64,000 nt of DNA. Source: Nematostella vectensis. Taxonomy: Eukaryota; Cnidaria; Anthozoa; Actiniaria; Edwardsiidae. The notes under the pieces were generated by a model. It saw only the letters and a program-made list of their open reading frames with translations. It searched no databases and was not told where the DNA came from. This document shows, in pieces, positions 12,201 through 27,200 of this stretch (the first letter of the stretch is position 1; each line of letters starts with the position of its first letter). The DNA is taken from NCBI RefSeq assembly GCF_932526225.1, contig NC_064037.1, forward strand, positions 15,872,601 through 15,936,600. Direction: 5' to 3'. Position numbers and translations under genes: made by a program.

Positions 12201-15200
12201 CCAGCTCTTGCTAACATGCAGCTTAATAAGCGCCAGCATTACTGGACTAGCGTCTCGCCAGCGCTTTACCTGCAATGTTGGCGCTGTTTTGGTGCTTAAG
12301 ACCAAACCATCTGTGGTTCCTGGCTTAAAGCCGCATTGTCACCAGTTTACTTCCGGAAATCCGACGGAAACTTCAACCGTTAAAAGACAAAAGAATCTAT
12401 TAGAATCCGAGATATTTAACAGGCCATCCGCTCTAAATTATCGATCAAATCCTCAAAGAAACTTCCAATAGACACACTGCTTTCAATATTTTAAAATATT
12501 TTTCGCGTTTTCTGTTAAAAATCATCGGAGATTGTTACGTAATCGACCGGAGGTCAACTGGTGACAATGCGGCTTTAAATAGCTCGGTTAGCACTCCCGT
12601 TATTTTACAGACATAATCATGGCAGATGGAAGCCTTATTAAGAAGTAATTGAGAAAACCTCAAGAAAACCTTTTGTCTATTTTTGTTGCAATGAATTTCC
12701 TCGCTTTAATTAACCATTCGCGACCTTTATAAGTAATCTTATAAAATAATCCTCTTATCATAACAACCGCGTCCGTGGTGTATGAACTGTTTTTTAGATC
12801 ATCTTCGGGCGTTGTCCCTAAGTGGTGGTTTTGCTCGTTCCCTCTTTTGCCTTATTCTGCTCTCCCCACCCCTACGCCTCCCCTTGCACCCCAATCCCCA
12901 TCCTACCTATCCTCCTCTTCGCACTGAACTAAATTTATTACGCTAACTTTGTTTTGTCCATTGAGGCGTTTTTTTATTCCCTCGAGCGCCGCCGATACGG
13001 ACGCTAGATTTTTATTGCTGTGACTTATGCGAGAACAAATTGCTTTTCTCGATCGACTAATAGTGCATTTAGTTCTCATTTTACATGCATAGCCGACTCG
13101 TATATCCTGCCTTACAGCGCGATTAAACGCTCATTGATTTTCTGATGACCTTATTAAACAATTCGCTGTCAACTTGTTAAGCAAACGTGAAATATAGATC
13201 AGTTTAGGAGGTGTTTTCCTTATTCTTGATCACGTTCTTGGAAATCATATCCTTATTCCGAGATAACCGAAGGGTTTTCCGGGTGCTAGTGGAAACGTTG
13301 CTTGGATGGTCACGCGTCCCACATGGCTTGCATTAACGCGTGTCTATATTCCACCTGATCGACTACTCATGTGCTTATGCTCACGACTGGCACTTTAAGA
13401 AATTGTGTCAGCGGCCATTTTAATGTTATTCTAGCAAAATACCAAGCGTGAGAAAGTGACCATCTCCACCGGCTGATTTAGGAATTGGATTTGGTAAATG
13501 AATGTAACTTTTTGTCTTTTTGAATTTTTTTTCGCTCAAGGTTGTCTTGTTAATGTTGAATAAATCTTAAACAGAGGTGTGGGCCTTGATTGAAGAAGAC
13601 ACGCGATATCTTTTTCTAGTCAAATGTTCGGCACGAGAAACAAAGGAGAAACTCCCGAGATTCCCAAGCACGTTTATTATCATACTATTTTTCTACCATC
13701 ACATGCACTTAACGATTTTGTCGTAGCGATTAAGCTACGGGACCTACTTATCCCAATAATATTTATATCATTTATTGCATTATTTTATTTTAGTCCACTG
13801 AGCACCCCCTCCCCCCCCCCCCCCCCCTACCCACTTCTTTCTTTGGAACCATTGTTGGAAAATCCTAGTTAAAATCGAAATGCTAAGCAATGGCCGAAAC
13901 AGAATAAAAGATCAAGCAAGAAAAAATGATAAGCATAACAAACAACACCGGTACCCTTAGCAAGTTGTTAAGGTACTCAGACACTTTTGAGTTGACATTA
14001 TATTGTTATCCTATAAACACTATCTAGAAAGTGTTAACACGAATTCAGTTGTGTATAGTTACACTCTTTCTTGACTAATATTAGGATTTTTGTTTTGTTT
14101 TGGACAACCGTTCTAGAATCACTCTTTCCAAACAAAACTTTCTATGTGCCTTTTTAACTGCAAATTACAGTATTTATTTTGCCAGCCCATTAAAGTTCTG
14201 TTCTCAGGAAGAACTGCACCAATGAGATTCTTTATAAGACTTCCCGAAACCCCGGAAACGACATCTCATTGCTAATCGTTCAGTTTGAATTAAATATTCG
14301 CATTAAGACAATGCAGTCTGTAGTTGAGAACGGTTTCAAACGGAGCAGGCAATAAAACCGGTAGGAATCATTCGTATCTACAAAAAAAACTACGAGTTGC
14401 TTTAAGGTGAGATTAGAAGAGGCGAGAATTTGCATCTAATTAAGTAAACCTCATTTTTAGCGTACAACTCCAAACTAACTTCTATAGGGACGTGTATAAA
14501 TCTTTTATCATTAAAACCTTAAATTGGCAAGCATCGAGAATACTTAGAAAGTATGAAGTATAAGAATATATTATTTAAGCTGCTGATTATATCTTTTAAT
14601 ATATTTTTATATTTTGGCATTCTGCACTTATTATTTATGCTTTCTTAAGTTTTTTATTGCTATTCGGAAGATGTCCTTTTCATCGCCCCGCGCACCGGGA
14701 GAGCAATAGTTTTCACCTTATTCTTATTTCCTCCGGTTTCTATTTCTTTCATCGCAATTACCCCTAACCCGATAAAGAGACCCAAGGTCCGAGTAAATAA
14801 TCACATCCCGTTTCCGCTGTGGCTTGATGGCTTTATTGACTGTGTGAATAGGAACGTGGATTTTATTGGCGCATGAAAACCTCGTCCTTAAATTTCTGTC
14901 ATTGTAGATTAAGGGCACTGGTGTCTTTACCATTATATATCACAAAAAGAAGCTCTTGACTGGCACTTTTCCGGCGTTTGTTATTGAAACTATACTGTTC
15001 ACCGGCTATGGTATTAATCAAGAATGATGAGAACTTCATCTGACCAACTGCACGTTCTAGTTTAAATAGATAACAATTTCACTCACAAAATCAAATAATG
15101 CCGAGTGTGTGTGTTTGACACCTTTTTGATGGCTCTCTGTCCTCTGTGGTTTACATTAGTCTCTGACACTCACATGATTGATATTACTAACACTATTTTA

Positions 15201-18200
15201 ACGCTATTAAGTGCGAAAAGTAATCCCCTTCTACTTCAGTGTGTTTGTATGTGAAAGCACTTATTTCATTTTGTAGTAGTCGCGAAAAGAAATACGAATT
15301 TTGGGGAGCACCTTAAAATTTTAATCAACGTTTATTGCATCTTTTTTCTTGTTTTGGTTGATTTTTCCTTGTTTGGCTTGATGTTTGTATTATGATGAGA
15401 TATTTCATAAGGAAGCTTCCGTTTTAAGAGAGAATACTCTTATTGTTTATTTTCACGTAAGTTTGAAAACGAAAATATGAGCCGTCGAATATCGCCTTCC
15501 TCAGAATAACTCAAATCTATATACAAAATTGTGTTTTTTTTCTAGGCCTCCTAAGATTTACTTTTATTTTCTTTCTTTTTTTTATGAATGTCATGTGATA
15601 TGAGTAATTTTCCTGGTTCCCGCTTTTCGCTTTTCAAACCGCATTAATTTCGTTAGGTAAAGATGCCATAGAAAACGGCCCCCAAAAACCTTTCTGTTTT
15701 TTTTTTTCATAATATCAGTGAGAAGTTTTCAAACCCTTGAAGTATACAGTATTTATTTAAAGAAATATCGTGTGGTAATTGTGGCTTTAACGTTTGTTAA
15801 GGCCTACATAAAGTCCTTATAAGTACCAAAGTATGTGGCTTGTGTACCGTTTCTATAGTTCCACATATTCATCCGAACTTTGCTAAATATTTACCGTCTA
15901 TAAATTGGGTCGTTCTTTACCCGGGGGTTACGTTGTCATGCAACGGCTAAATCAGCTCTCATCGCAACTTAGCAACGTCTCCCCTTTTATAACGGCAAAG
16001 CATGAGCGTCAGGTTCTATTTCAGCTTTAAAGAATGTCGATCAACTAATAGAACGGTCTATTCACAACAAAACTTCAAAATAATAATCCACGAATGAAGC
16101 CACATATTTTGTTGACTGTTTGATTGAAAATTTCTCAGATACTCATTCGAATTAGCCAATGGAAATGGGTGGATTAATGACTTGGTTTTGTGCGGGACCT
16201 TAAATAATATGCTCTGAGGTTGGCCTTCCAAATGGTAAGAAAGTGTTTTTGTTCTTTTTGGTACCATTTTAACAGTGCTCGACTTGCTAAGGCGTAAGTC
16301 CGTGAAGGGTTATTAAGTACTTTGTATTGTCGTAACACGTGTGTGTGGATGTGTCCAGCGGTCTTGTCTCCCCGTGCATGCCCAGACGTTCTTGTCGTTT
16401 CTAAGATATGCGGCGGCTGTGGCACATATGGCTAGTTTCCATGGCAACTGTCTGGTAACCAAGTGCGGTCACGTGAAATTGTTATTCTGCAGCTGTAGGA
16501 TAAGGAGGTAAGATAGGAACTGAGCATGTGAGTGAATCAGCTTTGGCATATGATTTACAATGTCAGGATTAACGCGGTCATAATATGTACTCTCCATATT
16601 ATTCTGTCAATCGCATTTCTTCAACGTAGATTTTGTTGCAATGCATTTATTTTCAATAAAACCAATACCTTTTTTTTAATTTAAAGCGCTTAAAATTTGT
16701 TTGTATACGAAGTATATTTATTGGTATAAAGATTTTGACGCCTCCGGTGCCTGCATGCTGAGTAGGGAGAGGAGATGAAGAGAGTTATTTTAGGCAAAAA
16801 GACAAATGAAACTTTTTATAGAAAACCTAACTAGATTAAAATACAAGTAGAAATTAGACCCGCGAAGACCCGCGCGTAGAAATAAGTGATTACAGTAAAA
16901 ATATTATTTGACATTAAAGCTTGTAGCTTAAATGATATATATTTTAGTAGAAAAAGATATTGCATATCTTTAAGTGTGTGCACATGTTTTGCGACTTCTT
17001 TTAACGATTCTAGGCGCTAATACTGCGTTGCGCACCTAAAACGGCGAAAAAAAAAAGAAAAAACGGCGACCCATTCAACTGTATTTTTTGTTTGTCAAAT
17101 GATACCTCGTAAATAATTAAAGAGGGGGTGGAGGGGGAGGGGCTAAGAGCGTCTTTTCCCTCTAGGGCATAGTTAATTTGTCTAGGGCTAGTGAATGGGC
17201 TAAGCAAGCACTTATAGCATGCGCTGCTTAGCTAACGAACACTGAGTTTATTAAAGAATGTCAAACACCAACTCCTTTGTTATTTTGTATCATTAAAAAT
17301 ACAGCGGTTTACTCGCAAGGAAACTTCAAAATAACAATCTTCGAATGAAGTCTGATACGATATTTGATTGGAAATATCTTGGAAACTTCGTTGAATTAGC
17401 CGATGGAAATGGATGGAAATGGACTCGCCATTGAGCGGGAGCAAAACATGACGGCTTGATTGGCCTACTTTAAGCATTTCGTTTTTTAATAAGAATTACG
17501 CATCGAGTGCATTAAAGTCCGTGAATCCGACTTGTGTGACACTGTTGTTTTGTTTTTGTTTTGAATGTTTAGAACTCCCATCATTTTGAAAAATATAACT
17601 TACCCAGCATTGTTTGATATCGTAGAAATATAATCGAGTCGATTTTATTGTAGGATGGATTGTATTTCAGCATGATTCAAACGGATTTAATTCACATGCA
17701 TGGTGTTTTCATAGCCTACAAAACCACGCGTCACGTAAATTGGATCGACTGGCTTTAAATTAGAGATTGAACAGTGCCGCTGGTCTAAATGGTAAGGGCG
17801 GGGATCTGACTCTGTCCCGGTCTGGAAAGTCCTTGCTATGATCCTTTTTCATTGGCGAGTATTCAAGCATAGTATAGTATACAGGGTTCGCTTTGAAATA
17901 ACAGTTTGCGACTATTGACCTAAGTAGTGCGAGTATCCGACCGATTTTCAAGAAACATTCGGCGCAATAGATCATATCCATAATATGTTAAAATGTGGCG
18001 ATGTAATAAATTAATATTATTTTGTTAATATTATTCGGGTCCCTCCCGCTCCCACCTGTCTTCCAATTGACAATGTAGACAGTGTTCGCATGCACCTGCC
18101 TCTCTCTCGCGCCCAACTCGTAGAATAAATCCATACATCGATATTGTACAAGTTTTTTTTCGCAGTAATGGCCTTTCCAAGGGATAATATCCAAACACAC

Positions 18201-21200
18201 AATCATAAATGATATTCGTTCTATGAGACATCAAGTGGGATCATATTGCCTAAACTCTATTATTGTTCGGAAATAAAAGTGTTAATCTATATCAAATATA
18301 GTGTGGTAGAGAAGATTTGCAGTCTTAAATGAAGCAATTTTCATGCAATAAAAACGATCGTTTAACCTCGGAGAAGAATTTTTTAATGTTTACGAGAAAT
18401 GCGCGCCAATTAAATTTTTATTGCTACCGTGAATGTTCTTTTTTGTTGTAAAATTTGAGCATTAATTTTTCACCCGAATCAGGTGTTTCAGCGGGATTAA
18501 GAAAACATATCTTTTTAAGTGTTTTTTGTTTATTCCGGGCACGGAAGTCCTCTGTTGATTGACTAAGAGAGAAACTGGTCATGTGCACGTGTGTTAATGA
18601 CTTGGTACACGAGCCGTGGTGTCTCTGCTCACCCCAGAGCCGTTATTCCAATCGTCAGCAAGTGACCCATAGTTTCTATCTTGTCCTGGTCATTTCCTAG
18701 TATTTTATCTACGATCGATATATTCCTCATGTATATGTGCGATCCGCCAATCAGTAGGCTTTTCCGCGGATTACTCGCGCCAAATAACCGGTACTCCAGT
18801 CGGTATCTGGGGATTGAGTAGCTCAGAATTTCCGGCCCAGCTGAGCCATCTCAAATATAATATTACGCTAAAAGGTTGTTTTGAGTTCGCTCATGTAGCT
18901 AAGCAAGCGTAGAATGATATGGAGAAAAGCATTTCTTTCCGCGCGTCACAACAAGCTGTGATGACTCTTTGCGAGCGATTTGCCCTTTCGTGTGGCGAAA
19001 AAAGACGGAAAATTCGCGTTAAACAAACCATGTCAGTGAATTTGCGATAAACATAAATGAATTGATCTTGCAATAAAAGCAGTAAGACCTCCCCATCAGG
19101 CCAGATCCGGTCTTTCGGAGGCGCCATTATTGGTAAAGCGGTAATCCGTAGGCTAAAATCGGAGAGTCTCAAGACTCTCAAGTATTTGCTGCTTGTCTCT
19201 TCCATCCTATGACGTCATCAGGAAGCTATCAGAATTAGATGAAGCCCAAGTATTAACCGATCAACAGTAAGACGGATAGTCTCGCGCGCCATCGACGCTA
19301 CACTCTCTCACTCGGCTCAAGGGACAGCCTCATGCAAGTAACACATCAACCATGCTTTTCACCAAGGTAAAGTGTGGCAAATTGCTAGTTCCTTGGCATT
19401 TAATCCACGTTTATTTTATTCTTTCACCTGCCACGGTGATGGTTGATCAGAGGGTGCAGTAATGCTAGAATTGAAGCGAGTCTTGTTGCACGAAAATTGT
19501 GCGTTTTATCGACCCCGAGTCAACTCTATGTGCTACCTTAATCGGTTGAATTTCAACAAAGCGAAGACAAACCGTCGTGACTTTCATCATCGCTCGAAGC
19601 GAATCACGGAGAAGCTGAGAGCCGCCAGAGTCTTAAAACCAGCTGCACAAACTCGGCGTCCTAGGGATTTTCAAACCACTTTAGATGCAATGAATTCACA
19701 ATCAAAAGAGCCACCAAGAGTGAAGGTCGTATTCTGGTCGCTTCTTGAGAATAACGGCTAGCTTTGAGCTCTCGCGGTGAAATTTAGACCGATGCGCGGA
19801 ATTATGAAAATCTTATCGCTCGACATTCAAATGGACGTCAGGTTTAATTTCAAAGCCGCCACAATGGCTTACAGACATTCAATTTAAATAATAAATAACA
19901 TCTTTAGATTACTCGGTTTTATTCACGGCTGCAGTTGTGAAGTTTTAAACTTTAACGCTAATGGGTTATGGCGCCTGGTCTGAAATTTGTCTATTTCGGG
20001 ATGCCTGTGCTCAATTGATTTCTAGGATTGTGTTCGCGGCAAAAGTAGAGCCCACAGCGTTACCATACTAATTAAGGTGAAAATACACGGGTGGAGTAAA
20101 GCCTAAGAGGAGTTCCTTAGCTTAGAACTTATGCTTGTGTTTACACTTGCTCTTTTGTGTATAAACAGCAGTTGCAAGCCACTGACAAAACCGAAACCTG
20201 TGTAAACGCACCTGACTTTCGGCATTGTGTGCGATTAACTCCGGATCTGATGACTTCTACGTGCGCGGACCCATTTTCACGCTAAGAAAGACCCCTGTGG
20301 TCCCTTATCGCTAATGCTCTCGTATCGCTGTTAATTACGACCTAGCTTAGATTGCTGCGAGCCGCGTGTGATAGCTACCTCACCGTCATATCGCGTCTAT
20401 TAAGTCAACATAATTTTCCTTCCGTACACTATCCCTTCCGATCGTGCTTTCTCTTATCTTCTCTTACTTCCTGTGATGTGCCTTTGGCGCACCATTCGCA
20501 CCGCTTCCATCCTCAATGCCGGCTTTAGCGAGATGATAATCCAGCATATCTCTCTAGTACCTTACTTCTCCTCTTAATACCGCGTTCGGTACGAGTAGAA
20601 AGTCCTCACTTTAAATGGCGCGCGCCCTGGGCTCGACGTGTATTTATGTACCTATACATCCGACACTAATGACATGTTTATCTCTCTCGCATCTCGAGCT
20701 CCTGACCCCCCATTCACTGCTAAATAAATCCCTGCGGTTATTCCGTCGTGTGGATCTTCTTTAAGTGTTCCTCTCTCATCTCTCGACTCGATCACTGGTT
20801 GTTATTTCAAATGCTTTCCGCTGAAACCTTTTTGTGTGATATTAAGTCCACGGAGCTTGAATATTGGTCAGGAAGTAAGTTTGACAAGCGTACGACTAAA
20901 GCGTCGGAAGTGAAACAGTCGTGAACAGGTGATACGTATAATATGTACATGAGCTCTCTTTTTACCCTGTCTGGACCTAATCAATGAAAAAAGGAACACA
21001 ATGTCTTTTTTTAAAGCCGTCAACAATAGAAAGAGTAGTTGACGGGATTACAAACATGTGACATATAGCCTAACCTCCTGTACTTATCGACATTTCTTTT
21101 GTTGCCTTTTTCATTTTGCGGTCATGAGATCATAATGAGCGCTTACCGTGCGAAATTCTCGAATGCAGCCTTTGAAAAATCTGCCGAGTGAACAATAGTC

Positions 21201-24200
21201 AGCATTTTCTATTATCCGAAGATAACCAACGGTTTTCCGACCTCTTAATATTTAAGTCGTCCTTTATGCCAAGATGGATTTGGGATTAGTGATGTTTTCT
21301 CTCGCAGAATTGTGCTTTTATCGAATTAACGAGTTCGATCCATTAGCCTTTAAAATTTACCCCCAAAAAAAGTGTTTCACTTTTTTTATAGATTTAAAAA
21401 AAATCATTCTTTAATTTTTTCGTGTAAACGGCTGGTCGATTGGTCATTCCGTTTTTCTTTCCGGAAAGTCAGTGGGGTATCCTTTCTTAAAGATTCCTTC
21501 TCTCATTGGGAGCCGGGAAAGCAGTAGGAAAAAAAAGCATGCGCTTTCACTTGTTGTTTGTTTTCTCCCGTCTATTAGCATCAACGTCTCCAAAAGCATT
21601 CCCAGAATTTAAAGTGACTTTAAATAACACACCCTCTCTCGTCGTTTCCTCATTTGCCGTGTACTTGTGCGCAGTTTGTATAGATGTGAATTCGTGAGAG
21701 CAGTTTTGTTTGCGTTTTAATGTCTTATGTGATGCGCGCCGCCATGACACTCAGGAAACGAGTTTTGTTCCTAATTTCCTGTGTTTTAGTTGTTCGTTCT
21801 CATCAGGGCCTACAGCTGACAATGACCCCAAATACACCTGAACCCCATTGGCCCCAGTCGCAGGCTTTGTTTGCCGGTGATTACCATCGCGCTCTCCCAT
21901 TCACAGTCAACCATAGTAGGACGAACTTCACCACTCTTTCGTCCAGTTTCCCGCGTAAACATTCGGCACTGGAATAATTTCAACTGTTGAACCAGTTGCT
22001 TGGCCTTCATTGTTTCACAAATGGCCAGTAATTGAACGAAATTATTGTGCTTGGGATTTTTTACAGCTCGTTGTATCAGCTGCCTGGCGAAATTATTCCC
22101 TTTTCTTCCCAAACACGGCCGGTGGTCATCGTCTCGCGGGGAAGATTTCCGCAGATCTGCGGGGAAATTTCCGTAATCGAAACTGCTAGAAATCGCAGGC
22201 AATTCAAGAAGTGCCTTCTAATATACTGCTTCGACGAATCTTGACTAAATGTTTCTGCCGAGGTAGGTGGAAAGCTAATAGCAACGTCGACTATGATCGA
22301 TGAAAATTAAGCTCGAAAATTAAAAGTCGATGGAGCTAAAAGCCGCCTTTATAATATCGCTTTAAAAGGCTTTTTTTTTTTCTGGTGGTCGCGAAGGTTT
22401 CCGTAAAAGCCGTGTGTGTGGTTTTACGTTTTTCAAGGATAATCTCTTGAGTTACGTGCTTGCTTTTCAAGATACAAGGGGCCTTTTTGTGTTTCAAACA
22501 AATACAAATAACTTTTATATATGCTATACATGTTATCTTTTAGCTCTCGGGTATGGTCAGTGTTTGATGACTAACTTTTATGATTATCAGCTACCAGTTC
22601 AATAATTATTGCATAGCTTGTCTTAACTAGACGGCTATGCTATATTCTCAGATCCAAATATGATAGAGAAAACCGAGCAAAGAATATGTTTTGTTTTGTT
22701 CTCGTAGCCAGAAAATCGTTTTGACATTTAAGAATATACAAATATTCATATTGGCTTTGTATTTTGTCGGTAATATTGATGGAAGCATTATCTAAACCCA
22801 AGCTCTTTTAGCATCTCAAGATATATTTCCACTCTTCGCGGATTATTTCTGGGTATTAGTGTTTATATTTAAGAACTAGCGTTTATGCGAGAGCTCTATC
22901 ACCTGCAATATCGGGTAATAAATCCCGATATTGTGCTCAAAAGTTAATTCTAGAATTGAGTGTTTTTGTTTTATATGCAAGGTGTTTTCGGCATCCCTAA
23001 TGATTAGATTGTGACTTGTTTGGTGTTCTGCGAGCGAGAGCTAATCTTTTATTTTTCACTAAATTAACTTTCGTTTTCATTCCGCATCCCCCGTGAAGTG
23101 ACTCTATTCTTAGAGTGTGAGCAGACCTCGCTAATATCTGTACTTATTAAGTCACGAGAGAGAAGCCGAGTCATGCGAAGACCCGAATTTTTCTCCTCTG
23201 TATTCGCTCTCTGTGTGTGTGAATGGCGCGCTAATGCCATCTGCGTGTCTCTATTCATTTCGTCTTGCATCTTCCCCCAGCGGGTGGCTGTGCTCCCGCA
23301 GGGATAAACAACTCTCACCTACTCTCACTCAAAGTTATTTTTTTCGCATAAAAGCTTCTAAACTTGTGAGGTATCTAAGGCGCATTAGACCTTGCCACCG
23401 CTGACCACATAGCAGGCTCCTACAAATCATCAGTCCTAATCAAAATGATTTCACTCAGAAATTTCATTCTAAATTTGACTGGTGTGAAATAATCCACGTT
23501 ATTTGGCTTGTGATTGAATGAGTTATGATTCTTTGAACAAGGTGTCGATGTCGAATGGTGAACAGAAGTTTCATGGCCAAATGTGTGCTTTCTTGAAAGC
23601 AACTAAAAATGGCAACATGAAGCTAGCTAACAGGGTAGCCGAGGGGTTGCGTGTGATTGTCACATCTGCGCCCACCTTAGACAGAGAATGCCATTTAAAA
23701 GCAGCTGCTGTCAATTACCGGCACCGAGGGAGGGGAATAGGGGGGTGAGGTTGGAGGCAGGAATTTTATTGTATTTTCCTTGTTTTTATAGAACTTCGAA
23801 AGCTCGATATAACGTTATGGCTAATATAGAGGAATTCTTTATAACGATATTATCCCATATGTTTATTGTTGGCGGAATCCGAATTCACGAGTGCCATGGT
23901 CCCATTTTAAAGCCATTAGAAAAAGTTTTGCCTCAGGAGGAAACACAGAGAGGAGCTCGGCATTCAAATATTAATGGGAAAATTTCCTTGCTAATACGTA
24001 CCTGTTAAAAATATTTGTATATTTATTTTCCTAAATATTAAAAAAATAAGTTAAGTAGCTTATGTCTTATACTAAAAATTTTTATCCAATAATAACAAGC
24101 AGTTCACATTGAGCAACTATATTTGTTACATATGTATTACATATGTAAATTTGTTTTTATTTCTGAACATTTTAAAAGATCCTAATCCACACTCGTAGCT

Positions 24201-27200
24201 CATTTGGACGGAAAAATGATTTTATCTGCTCATTGAAGGAGGTGTTGTTATTATTTCATAAGTTCCGTTTCACTTTTTTTTTAATTTTTAAGCACGGATG
24301 TTCTATTATTTCAACATTTCCGAACTCGTCTTCACTCGTCACGTTCGAGTCTTGTCGATCACGTCTCAGCCAATCACGTCGATTCAGAATTGTGCTACAG
24401 AAATCCGTGTATCTAAGACGTTTGTCCTTCGTTTCTGTTGCTCCCGGCGTTCCTTGCGGTCTCCTTAGACTTTCGAGCTTGATTTAGACTTGATTATGTA
24501 CAATCTAGAGGGTCCCCTTCTCAATGGGAATAAGTAGTGTTCAGAGCTGTTAAATGGCTCCCTATCGAGTGTTTTTCAGACTCATACCAAGCCCACACTC
24601 TTAACGGTGACGAGTGTGGGAAGTTTTGCGTCGTGTTCGCGTCGGGATGCAGCACCCATTTTAATGCACTGCATAGAGCTTGACGATTGTCACAACCCGA
24701 CACGAAAAAGCTTATCTCGCTATACCAATCAAAATTAGAAAGTTAACCCTTGGCTTCCATGGCAACCCACCTCTAATTATCCCATTTTCATTCGGTCGAC
24801 ACGCCGAGTGACTTGATGTGTCGGGGAGACACACGCAGCGCCATCGTGTACAATCATGTACTGTGTTGTGTTCTCTCAGCTTCTTAAACACGTACGGTCT
24901 GAGCAAGCCACCTTACGCGCGTACAATCATGTACTGTGTTGTATTCTCTCAGCTTCGTAAACACGTACGGTCTGAGCAAGCCACCTTACACGCAGACTGA
25001 GTGGCGATGACAAACGTCTGTGGCCTGTGTTTGTAGAGTTGTCCCAAGACGTCTCTCCACGTCGAATAGTACCTATTTTGTGTCAAGTCAGGGGATCGTG
25101 TTTACTTATCCTTTTGTGTGTGTGGTTTTTGATGCGTTTGATGCGTATTAGCGGGAAAAGTGCTTCTAAGCTTCATTACTATTAGGAAGCCTAGTCTTCT
25201 CAGACTAAGTGCACTAATCTCTGTTGTATCTATGATTTATGATTTCTGTATTTATTTGTAAAGAGCGTTTGTTTCTAAAACATCTGCATGGTCACTCCAA
25301 TTGTGAATTGCGTGACAAATGGCTCTCCGTTATAGGGCACTATGCACAATGCAATTCACCCCCCCCCCCCAAAAAAAAAATAATAATAATAATAAAATTA
25401 ATATGTCATCATTCGCATATCCTGGAAACAGAGCCTTTAGTGTTTTTGTCAATCTAACAGGGGGTAGGTAAAACGGAGTTTTAGCCTCTTTAACCTACAG
25501 TATCATTATCCACCATTAATGGCGCTTTTTATGGCGTAACTGACTTCTCGCTTTGCGTGACACACTAATCGATTCTTCTATGTTCCAGGATACCATCAGC
25601 TGTGTCACGACCCTTCCATTCCTGCGAAAGCCGTCGAGCCGGATGAGCCTTGGATGTGCAGATACTGTTCTGTAGGAGCGTTCTGCCCATACCTTCAGAA
25701 CCCCTTTGAGGCGAAAGACAAGAAACAGCCACTGCGCAGACGCAGAATTCATACGGTGAGTTGCACACGTTACCCAGCATGCATTGCGATAACCCAACAT
25801 TTGTATTTCAGTGGTTTATTATGTTTTGCTTAATGCACTTAAATGGTCTAAAAGAGCCTGGGGCTAGCACGCGGGAAACCTGTGATGTTTTAAAAGCCCC
25901 AATGCCTCGGCCTTTTCAAAATGGCGGGCTGTAAAATCGTAGTAAACAAAAATTCCTGCAAGTTTAAGTGGGACTTTTTGACGTACACAGTTTTTGACGA
26001 TTTAAAAGCAAAATAAAATAAAAAAGATTGCAGCGAAATTCCAAATATGGTATGTAATGTCCAAATTAAAGAATTGACCAAGCGAGTGAAAAAACGATAG
26101 TTTTCAAAACAAAATTGATTGATATGGTCAAGTATAAAATTTAGTTTGCCGACAAAATGCGTGGTAATGTTCTGGGATCAAATTTACAGTTCGGGTTTCA
26201 CTTACAGTTTGACGATAGCAGCGGTGTCAAAATTCGGTAATGCGTTACACTTTTTCGAACGCCTTAGTAACACTTCCTTGTAGCGCGCTGAAGGTCGGTT
26301 CTCACTTGGGCATAAGCGCTAGCGCAGCGCACGTCATTTTCCGATTCTGGCTGGAACGCAAGCGCAAGAGGAAGCGCAAGAAAACGCAACTGCTTGATTT
26401 TCGTGCGCTTGCGCTTGTGTTTGACCGATTCTCATTGGCGTTGTGCTTCCGTTTGCGCTTGTATCCTAGTGAAAACCAATCTTGAAGGGAACGGTTGCAA
26501 TACGTGTCACGCTAGCTGTGGCTTTACCTGTGTCGTGATCGACAATGCGTGACAAATAGCGCAACTTCCACGTTTTACGTCTCAGTAACACTTCTTTGTA
26601 GCGCGCTGAACGTCGAATGATTGTATCGTCAGTTGTTCTTGCTTAATACTCAATAAATCTTAAGGAAATTCGCGCGGAATGATTGCCACCAGATCCGATA
26701 AGTCGAGAAATTTCAGCGCAGCTTTTAGATTATCAACAACCAATAGCAAGACCGCTTGGTCGGGTTTCAGAAGTGTTTTATATTGGTACTTCATTGGATT
26801 GATGTATCGATTTGTTGTTGAGCAAGGAGAATCATCGTTACCCAAGTGAATGCAAGATAGAGAATTTGCGCGACGCAGTATTTTGTGTCTAAGGTTCGTT
26901 ACCGTTTATTGCGTTTTGTCTTTCTCTCGCAGGTTTTTTGACAGATCAGAATCGTTTGTTCTCTGTATTGGTAGTGTTCACTACATACCAATGACCTGTT
27001 ATTCTAATGTGTTATTGATATATTGTTGATATTATATATTGGTGATGTTGAAATTCGATAACAGTATATAGCAATAGAATGAATACTTTTTTATTCACAT
27101 CATTTTTCACTTTTTATTTTAGCGAAACAGCTTTTTCCGTGTTTGTAAATGCCACAGAATAACACTTCCTGTGTGTTCTCCCATTAATTTCTGTACACAT

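Noticed and set aside
18891-19761. Two 99-104 codon frames in the giant intron as genes
   Set aside because: No recognisable domain, no splice or start context, and length within chance for this size of sequence.
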